Below are positions 51,990-61,125 of a stretch of DNA of 64,000 nt, in pieces; position 1 is the stretch's first letter; each line of letters begins with the position of its first letter. The notes below the pieces were generated by a model. The model was not told where the DNA came from. It did not search any database and worked only from the letters and a program-made list of their open reading frames with translations. The stretch lies in assembly GCF_014898815.1 (NCBI RefSeq), contig NW_026515500.1, positions 930,001 to 994,000 on the forward strand, given 5' to 3'. Origin of the DNA: Panonychus citri (lineage: Eukaryota; Arthropoda; Arachnida; Trombidiformes; Tetranychidae). A program made the position numbers and the translations under genes.

Positions 51990-53486
51990 TCCATCTGATT
52001 GAGTGAATCTCAACAACAATTGGTTCGTGAAAATATAAGGAATGGTTTCCACTTTACGAGACTTCGCCCTGAGGTTTACCCTCCATTAATCACGACAAAA
52101 ATCCCGCTAAAGGATAGTAAGAAGAAATCGACAACGAGCTGCCTCTGAGGAATTCAATCGATTAACTACAATTAATCTTCAACCATTGAAACCGTTCGCT
52201 GAGCGACTCATTGATGAAAACATCCAAAGTCATCCATCTCCAACAACCACCTTTGCGATCCACATGAGATTTTGCAGAATCAATGAATACGAAGATGGAA
52301 AACTCATCCCTCGACCGAATCCTGTTTGGATTATTATAGTAGACGGTCATTTTGATGTTGTTTACGAGACTTTTGTCCAATACAAACACGTTGACTTCAT
52401 GGACACTAAATTCCATGGTTCGATTCCGAGATCTTCGATATTCAAAGAACTTTAATTCTATTCGAGATCAAATCATACCCTATTTGGCTTGTGCCACAAC
52501 CATTGTTGGTTCTGGGTTAATTAATATGTTCCGTGGACTTCAACTCCAATCGAGAGATCGATTTTCTTAAACCGAAACTTCGTGAAGTCACCCAATACTT
52601 TTCCCTAGAAGGAATATCGGAACTCTCTCTCTCTAATTGCCTTCCTAGTCTTCTGGCTACACCATTGAAGCTACTCATCATTCTCCAGGAGTTGAGGCTA
52701 TTACCTCGATGCTTTACATGGCCTTTTGAAGGAAATTGAACAAAAGTTGGCATTCTTAATGATGGTATTCATCATGCTAACGCCCATTTCACGTGTAACA
52801 ATAAGAAAGTCTCGACTTTTGAACTTTATCAAGAAAAAGTTAATTCAAATGAAGCTGAATGGCCCCGTGATTGGAGCTATTACCATTTTGGTCTTCGAAA
52901 CCAACCAAATTTTGACTATGTCAACTGTGCTTCACCCTCTTCTTCAATTCCATCAATCTGTGAATCCGAACAAGGATCTACATCTAGTGATGTTTCAAGT
53001 CAAGTGATTCCAGAAGAAAAAGAAAAAGAAAAAGAAAAAGAAAAAGAAAAAGACAATTCATCTAGTGATGATCTACTCCAATTCAGCAAGGAAAATTCTT
53101 GTGAGAGTATTGATCTCATTCCATCAGCATCGTCAACAATTCAAGAAGAAGACGAAGATACTTCAGAGGGACAACTACATGTTGTTATTCCCCAGGACGA
53201 TATCCCTGATGAGACTTTCCGCCCCGAAACTCCAAATCTATTGGATTTTATGCCACTACACCGATCCCCAAGGAAAAAAGAGCCTGAAATTCAACAGGAA
53301 GATCCTAATGGATCATTAATCGACAGTGCTCACCATGGTGTTTCCGAAAATGATTCCTCCACCGCTGGAACTTCTGAATCTATGGATTTCAATACTTCTC
53401 AACCCAGTCGTCGAATCCGTTCCCAAGATTTAAAAGATATCTTGATCAAAACCAACGGAAGTGTGAGGATGGAAATTAGGATCTAA
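51990..53486 (+). pseudogene. Frame-broken C-terminal part of the element A third region (exonuclease-like fold)
   Basis: Continues the homology with the intact minus-strand copy, but in several frames with stops at 51987, 52149, 52453 and later shifts near 52540, 52640 and 52730. Recognisable pieces are TTFAIHMRFCRI, VWIIIVDGHFDVVYETFV, IVGSGLINMFRGL and HHSPGVEAI. A last intact frame, 53004-53486, is a Glu/Lys-rich then acidic Ser/Pro tail. It starts with a run of EKEKEK, has no counterpart in the minus-strand copy, and runs 25 bases into the right LTR before its stop. Confidence 0.75.
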
Positions 53487-54321
53487 TTAATTCTTGGATC
53501 CGAATTTTAATTGAATTTAATTTCATATCTTTTAATATTTACTCATTTCATTTAAATTCATTTCTTTTATTTTTATTGTTAAAACAATTTAACTATTGAT
53601 CTTAATTAGGTATCTAATGATACCTTCCCTCTCTTTAAAATTACCAAAATTGGGATTTAAGAAAGAGAACAAATTTCTTTCTTTTGTTAAGATGAACAAT
53701 ATGTTAAATTGTTAACCTTTTCATTTTATACTTTTTATCATCATTTAGCTTTAACTAACGTTTGTTGATTAGATTTGACCTAATGGCTTATCGAAGCAAC
53801 TTTGATTATCTTCCCCATTTTAATTTGTAACCCTTTAAATTTGTTTAGAAACAAAGATTAATCTTCAATTGAAGTTAAGTTTACTTTCAACTTTTGATTA
53901 GTCGACTTTTTGTGTTCAACTTTGTTCTTTTTAAGAATTTCAATTCAATTCGAATTTCCCCTGAACAATTATCATTGTTCTTTTCTTCAATTAGAGTACT
54001 CCAAGTCTCATTTCTTACACTTATTAGTGTTTTTCTTTTCATTTGTTTTAATAAACATTTAAACCAATAATTTGGTTAATTGATAAATCTTGGTAAGTCC
54101 CTCTAATTGAAACCAATTAAAGAATTGAATCACTGTTGATCCTGAAAGATCCTGAATAACTTGTGAAAGGTGTTAAATTTTCCAGCCATTTTAATCTCAA
54201 CTATAATTAAGTTTAAACCTCATCACTTTGGTGATATTTTGTGATCTTTGAATCAACAATTCCACACATTTCCTTTTAGTGAAAGACTTTTGTCTCTTCA
54301 TTCAAAAAACTCAACCTTTCA
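53462..54321 (+). repeat. Right LTR of retroelement A
   Basis: 860 bp, begins TGTGAGGATGG and ends CAACCTTTCA. Compared with the left LTR it is shorter by 13 bp net, mostly through one-base losses in runs of C or T. Confidence 0.95.
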
Positions 54322-54325
54322 CTGA
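54322..54325. repeat. Target-site duplication, right copy (CTGA)
   Basis: CTGA directly after the right LTR, matching 43550-43553. Confidence 0.8.
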
Positions 54326-57300
54326 TCATCAATTAATTTGATTGTTGATAACAAGCAACAATCATTATCATCATCATCATGATTAAATCATGAACAGTTG
54401 AAGGTAAATCAAACATCAGAATGAAACAAACCCTGAGTACTAACATGTAATCAAAAAATAATCTTGGAGAAGAGGTAAAAATATTGATGATTAAATTTAA
54501 GGATGAAGATGATAAGGATAATTAGATAGTTAATTTGCCTTGTAGAAATCAATGAAATTGATATGAGAGAATCAACAATTAACTGAGAGAGAAAGAAAAA
54601 GATTAAATTAGAGCCAATAGTTTCTCAATGGGATTCCATCATATGAATTCACCAGAATTCATATCATGAAAATTTTAGAGTTCACCTAATGAATATGATA
54701 ACTTTTTGGAAAAAGTTTCAAGTACATTATCATAAGGATATTTTATCAACTGGTTAATTAATATTCTCAACTTGAAAAAAAAACTTCTTTCCATCATAAT
54801 TATCATGACAATATGTTGATTGCTGAGTATTCATTGAATGGTAACTTATATTTACTTTCACTGAATCAGTCACTTTTTTTTCATGATAAAAAACCTTGAG
54901 CTCATAAATTATCCCAATATATTCATGTCAATCAAAAACAATTGAAACTGTATCATTAATATCATCGTCATAATCACCATGAGATTGAAAGTAATCATGA
55001 TTGAGTGAATGAGAGAAAAAAAATAAATCAGAACTTTTTTTCTTCTTTTTCATTCTCTCTCTTGAACTTCCATCAAAACTCATGGTAATCAGGAGAAACC
55101 ATTAAGACCATTTGCATGTAATATACTGAGAATGTATCATTCCATGAATTCTGATACAATAATAACATGAAAAACAAAGAAACATTAATGAAAATAAATC
55201 AACATTTCAATCTGAGAGTTTTACAAATCAACAACAACCAGAAAACAGTAAAGAATGAAAAATATTTCCAATCGATTCAATCAACTGAATTTCCTTGAAC
55301 AATATTAACACGATCAAAAATATAATCTAAAGATCAGTGGATAAAATTATCTCAGACAAACTTACGATAAATTAACTTAACTTAAAACATGGAAATCGCT
55401 TTATATCACAAATATGAATCTCTCCTGGCTAAATTGTTCAGTCATTGAAATTTCAAGCCTCCTGAACCATGAATCTTACTTCCAGTTAATAGAAATGGTT
55501 GATTGGATTGGCTGATAATCTCTTTCAGTTCATGATATCAACTATTCACGATAACATGATAATTTTTTCATCTCTTCTCATAATTCTGATGACGTTACTT
55601 TTTTTTTTTCAAATAAGATAATATCGAGATTCATGATGAAAGAGAAGAAGGAAAAAAAGTCTCAACATTTATATATTAATATATATTCGTTGACCTTATA
55701 TCTCTGAGTAAGTGATAAATCAGAGTGAATTAGGTGGAGGGTGGGAGGTGGGAGTTGAGTGTAGTGGATAAATGGTTTATCATGTCTTTTATTTTCCCTC
55801 TTGTTGCTTTTTCAGTTCATCTGAATCTTATTTTTTACTCTTGTTTCCTGAAGTTTCATTTTCTTTCCCTGAGCTTTAGCTTTCCATGATTCGTTGATTT
55901 TGTCAAGAATTTTTTTTTTGCTTCTCTTTCTTATTTTGCTTCTCCTTCCTCTTATGGTCATTCCTGATGGTCAACAATAAATTAGTCTTGTTACTGATGA
56001 CCCACAGAGTCACATTGTCATTATGAACGAAGCTAAAATTAGTTTCATGTTTAACTGTGTGTCCATGGTTTTGTCACCCATTGGGTGATAATGTTGAAAA
56101 GATGATCAAATTAATATAAATTGCTGATGATTTTGAGCTTGATTTTTATTAGAAAAATACAAAAAAACTGAATTTCACTGGCTCAGTATTGAGAATCAAA
56201 TTTAATTATGATTATCACACTGGTTGTTATCATGTTGTATTGAGTGGGAGATAATTGTCTACAAATGATGATGATAATCATGAAGAGTGAGAAATAGGAT
56301 GATTCATGATGATTGAACCAACGATTCTCATCATTATCATCCAATGCTAACGACCATCGTGAAAATAACTGTTATTTTTTTGTTGTTGCATTACAATTGG
56401 AGTGAAACAAAGTTTAGTGGTCAAGCTTTTGGGAATACGAAATATGATGATGGTCATCGTCAAGATGATGACCAATACTATGAGACAAGAATTGAAGATG
56501 AGAGAGACAGATGAAGATAGCAAATAACCATTGGGTCAAAGGATAAATATGAAAGTTACTTGTTGGGATCAGAATGGGTTCATGATAATCAGGGTGATAT
56601 TGTTATAATATCTCACCTTGAAGTTATTATTATAAACCAATGGTAACATCTGAGTATTTATTGTTGCAATATCATCAACAGAAATCATATCAACCATTTT
56701 AATGGTATCAAACTCTGAGACATTGAAAAGATGATGATGATCATGAAACAAACATCATTTTCCATGAAGATAAAGGTGAAACATGATATCATGATAATCT
56801 ATCTGAAAATGTTCACTCAAGAAAAGCCTAATGAATAAAGGAAATTTTCACATGATAATAATCATTTTTGTACATTAGATGAATGATTAACATGGTGAAT
56901 CTTTTAGAAATTGGCTCAATGGTGATAATAAGCAAAGAGAAACGAAACCAGAGATCGAAAAAAAAGTTCATTCTCATTCAGAATCATCTAGGAACTTTTT
57001 ATCTCTCTATCTCTATTCATAATTTAATCAAATAATTACAAAGAAATGTTATCACGCTAATTGTTTACTATCATAATCAAAGGTTAAGAGACAAGGTACT
57101 AAAATGAATTGGATTTACAGTTACATGATATCACATGGAAACTGAATTGATTCTGGTTGAACGAATATGTTATCATGAATTTATTTCAATCAAATACCTT
57201 TTGTCCAATACTAATCATCATCCTCGTCATCATCTAATTCAATACCTAGGGTGATGAACATGGTGATGACTATTATCATCTGTGATGAACATGATTCCCT

Positions 57301-60204
57301 GTCAACCTGAGACTCAAATCATTCAACATCAACTATGAACAATTTACTTGATAAACTAATACAATATATTCAATAACAATGGACCAAAGTTTTTGCTTAT
57401 TCTTTATGGGAAGATAATTATGTTGACCATTAGGGTGGACTATTGATTTGACCAAAGGAAAAAACGTTGATTTGATTGAAGAAGAAGAAGTAGAAAAAAA
57501 TATATAACATTCGATTTTTCTTATTCTTTTTCTATCAGAATTTTATTCAATCATGTAGATAACAGATCGTTCCAGTAAATCAACTGTTTCCATAAGTTGA
57601 CACCACAATTCATGAGATATTTATATTAGCATATAATTCATTTGAATAATATTTCACCTACCAAAGAATAGTGGGAGTGGGTATTGAGAAGAAGATGAGG
57701 ATAACTTGAATTGAATGAGAATTCACAGTATTTTCTTTGTATAGATTAATAATATGAAGATTATCATGAAAAGGAGGAGAGGAAGAAAATAAAAGTTCTG
57801 AAAAGAATCAGATAGGAAACGGAAATTCAGAAGCAAAGTTCAGTGGAACAACAAAAAGGCTGAAATATGAATAAATTAATGTCCATGTTGTTCATTTCAT
57901 CATCACCATGATGGACAAAATCAATAACCAATCCGATTATAATTCAATCAGAATTACAGATAAACGTGATAACCAAAGTTTATGATGAGAAAACTTTTCC
58001 ACCATGAACTTTATATTATAATAGATTCACCTTGAAGCTAAAAATCTCATCGAGATACATTTCATGATAATAAACAGTTAACCGAATATAAATTTAATTA
58101 GTCAACAATTTAACTTTTCCTCATTCATGTTTAGTGATAATTATCAACACTCTTACTTGTTTAATGTAAAACTTTTATCAACAATTTGAAAGTAATGGTA
58201 ACAATTAAAAATCATAACACTAATTACAAGAAAACTAATTAACCAAATCATTTGTTATTATTACACCAAGTAAACTAATAATTAAACTGATAGTTAACAA
58301 CAATTGAATCTTTAATCACACAATGTAGTAATAGTTAATCAAGAAAATGGGTTCGTATTAATAATTAAAACTATTGAATTTTTTCAACAATTAAGGAAAA
58401 GTTTTCATCTAATTTAATTTAACCATCAAATTAATATGGTAATGATTAAGAATGGGGGAAAATTATTGTTCAATAATTAATCAGTGGTTTTTAATTATAA
58501 ATTTTGGTGAAAAAAATCAAGATTGTCAGTTGATCATCACACAAATTAAAGTTAATTAACTTATCAACTATTAATTGTTTGGTAGAGGAAAAGTTTGACA
58601 ACTTTTTTTATATTGAGACTTGATCGGCAATATGATTAAGAAAGTTAATTGTTGCTAATAATTGACTATTAATTAAGTTAACATGTGAATAATAATCATG
58701 ATGAACTTGAAAAAGTTCATGAAATTATGTTGTTCAGGGTGAAGTCATGATAACCATTGGAAAAGATTAATGGATTTAATGTTTAATCTTTCACAAGATT
58801 AACATCAAGTTAAAAGTTCATATTTCATTTTGTATAACAAAACATTCATCATGATGATGGTCAGTTTTTCAGGAATGATTATCAAGAATCAGGAACTTCT
58901 CATGAAATAGAAACTATCAGTTTCCATGAAACAATAGTTTATCATGATTTCCTTTGGATTCAATAAAAGATTTCATTGCTATTTGATTAACTAAACCTAC
59001 TGATCAGGGTAACTTATTATCAGCTGATTAGTATCATGGTTGAAATTCATTAATCTGAAGACGATATATTTTCATGATTGATAGACTTATAAGAAACACG
59101 TGAGTCTAATCAATTTATCAATTCTGTTTCAAGTTGGGTGTGTCCAGTTCATTGGAAACTTTCATGTACAATGAGAGATTTTCAATTTGTATCGATAGTC
59201 ATGAAAATATAAATCAGAGGAATAATTTTATTCAGCAAAATTTCAAGGTTATACTGAGATTGCAACTAATAAGAAAACCGATTAATGATTCTAAGAGAAA
59301 TGTCTCATGATAATTGAACATTATCGTAGGTGTGTGAGTCATTAGGAATAATTCATGAACATAGACTGAAGGAAAAAAATAGCAACGTTAAGATTGAGTA
59401 ACTATCCGATTCCCATGAAAATATTACAAGAAATTCATGAAGAGGATGAATAGGCCAACTGAATTTATCATTTCAATGATTGATTGCGACTAATCAATTG
59501 TTATGTTATCAAATGCTAACAAAATACAATAATGTCCTGTTGATTTGATGCAAGTAAAAAAGAGTACAGATTACAAAGGTAACAATAGATTCATCTTAAT
59601 AATAAAGTCCATTTAGTGGTCAAGAAGATGATATTAATAGTGGACATAAAGTCATCTAATTTTTTGCTCCCATTGAAAAAATACTCAATGATAATGATAA
59701 CATATAATAAGCAAGACTTTTTTTCATTCTCGTTGTGTTAAATGAATATAATATTGAATGGGTCAACCTGATGATGAACTTAAATTGCATCTTGATGACA
59801 TCTTCAACTTAATCATCATCTATGGTGCATCATTTGTTGGAAAGATGATGATAGAACTCACCCTGAGGGTAGAAAGTTGCGTATAATATTCACCTCTTGT
59901 TGCTAGTGGCTACTGATTGTAATTAAATGAATTGGTACAAAGGTAAAATAATTAAGGTAGGAAGAGAAATAGAGGCAATTTTCCAAGCTTTTACGGCTGT
60001 CATATGACTGAGTGCACTCTAGTGTCACCCTCTAGAAGGTCATGTTTAATTTGGCCTCGTCCAAGAAGAGTCATCCAGGTACAGGTCAAAGTTTCAGTTG
60101 AATTATAAAAGTGTAAGAAGTGAAATGATAGTTGTAGATATTTGAAATGAATGAAAAATTACAAGTTGTCAAACTTATAAAGTTAAAAATTCATGTAATT
60201 GAAA
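54326..60204. other. Long AT-rich region between the two retroelements
   Basis: 5.9 kb of CATGATAAT-, ATGATGATG- and TTAATTGTT-rich sequence, probably intron of the guanylyl cyclase gene or intergenic. Composition becomes more balanced from about 59,870 to 60,440, and a GC-richer patch lies at 59,980-60,090. I found no exon that joins the cyclase gene and no RNA gene. Confidence 0.45.
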
Positions 60205-60439
60205 TTAGTCTTGATCAAAAGAATTCATTGGTGTCATATCTCTGCCCAATTTCTTCCACTGAAGGGTAAAGTTCGGGGGTTTAATGGTTTTAACTGAAAA
60301 AGTAATAGCTAAAGCTGATTGTCTATCAGAGGATTTCACTAGGCCCTTCACAATTTTCCTAGTGTTGACAGTTTCGTATACTGGATCCCGTAAAGTCTTC
60401 CAAGTATCACCGAAATCACCAGGGAATTCACAAAGTTCT
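60205..60439 (-). pseudogene. Orphan coding-like fragment
   Basis: On the minus strand 77 codons read openly from just after a stop (60440) to TAA at 60205: it starts ELCEFPGDFGDTWKTLRDP and ends GRDMTPMNSFDQD. Composition is codon-like and unlike the AT-rich surroundings, and it has no ATG near its start. It directly abuts the inferred end of the element B LTR. It could be a terminal exon, a broken transposon gene or a retrocopy. I do not recognise it. Confidence 0.4.
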
Positions 60440-61062
60440 TAATGCTTAATGAAATTTTATTAAAATAAGGGAACTGAATACCATTAGGTAAAGGGTTAAC
60501 ATAAGTGGGGGGAGAACACAAATAATAGAAAATTCTTATAAGAGAAAAACCTTAGGAAACTTGAGTTAATTCAATTTCAATTGAACGTTGAGCATGTAAT
60601 TGTTAAGTTTGTGACAGATTCATCTGACTTGTACTCACACCAAATTAACACTCACACTATTTCATATTACCTTTAGGTTTTTATACAAAATTATTATTAA
60701 CTGAAAATTAAAGATAAGATTAAAAAAGCTAATTGCTAGACAATAGCTTTAAGAAGCAAAAGATACAATTGTCTCAATAGAGTTGAACTATTAGTTTAAC
60801 CGTTGAGAACAATTTGATTAACTTGGTTAATCTAAAGATTAACACAAATTTGTCTTTTGATCAAACTCTATGATTAATCTAATCAAGACTTTTTGTCTCT
60901 TTAGAGTTTGATTACAATCTTAATTTTAACGGAAATTTTATAAATGAAAATAATAAAAAGAAATTAAAAAGTTTTAAGAAAATTATTAAAATTATGATGC
61001 CTTAAGGTACCAATTCCTAAAGGATGATCAATGTTCATGAGGGTTAGTTTTTCTACCTAACA
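60440..61062 (-). repeat. Putative 3' LTR of element B
   Basis: It begins TGTTAGGTAG at 61062 (minus strand), 64 bp after the third-region stop codon and just after GAGGAAG, which can act as polypurine tract. The same arrangement (GGAAG then TGTGAGG) occurs at the right LTR of element A. It contains AATAAA-like signals. The far end near 60440 is uncertain because the partner LTR is outside the window. Confidence 0.5.
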
Positions 61063-61125
61063 CTTCCTCGGGTTTATGATGAAGATTTCTCTCATGAATC
61101 ATTGTAAGGCTTTGGTGGATTTTCC

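Larger units (their letters stand above)
43554..54321 (+). mobile_element. LTR retrotransposon A, Ty3/gypsy type, with a third coding region
   Basis: A complete element of about 10.8 kb bounded by two direct LTRs (TG...CA) and a 4-bp target duplication. Internal order: primer-binding site, gag with a CCHC zinc knuckle, aspartic protease, reverse transcriptase, RNase H, integrase, then a long third region. PR-RT-RH-IN order is diagnostic of Ty3/gypsy rather than Ty1/copia. Gag-protease and the end of the third region carry several single-base frame breaks, while about 5.4 kb of pol plus the third region is uninterrupted. It sits next to, and probably within, the upstream intron of the guanylyl cyclase gene, in the opposite orientation. 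Confidence 0.95.

Noticed and set aside
56569..56751. Minus-strand open frame followed by a donor-like CTTCAAG/GTGAGA, a possible cyclase upstream exon
   Set aside because: It ends in phase 0 while the next cyclase exon needs phase 1, and no receptor motif is visible.
60405..60421. TGGTGATTTCGGTGATAC (minus strand) next to the element B LTR as a primer-binding site of a tandem copy
   Set aside because: No CA-ended LTR boundary lies just before it, and the following frame is not gag-like; chance is more likely.
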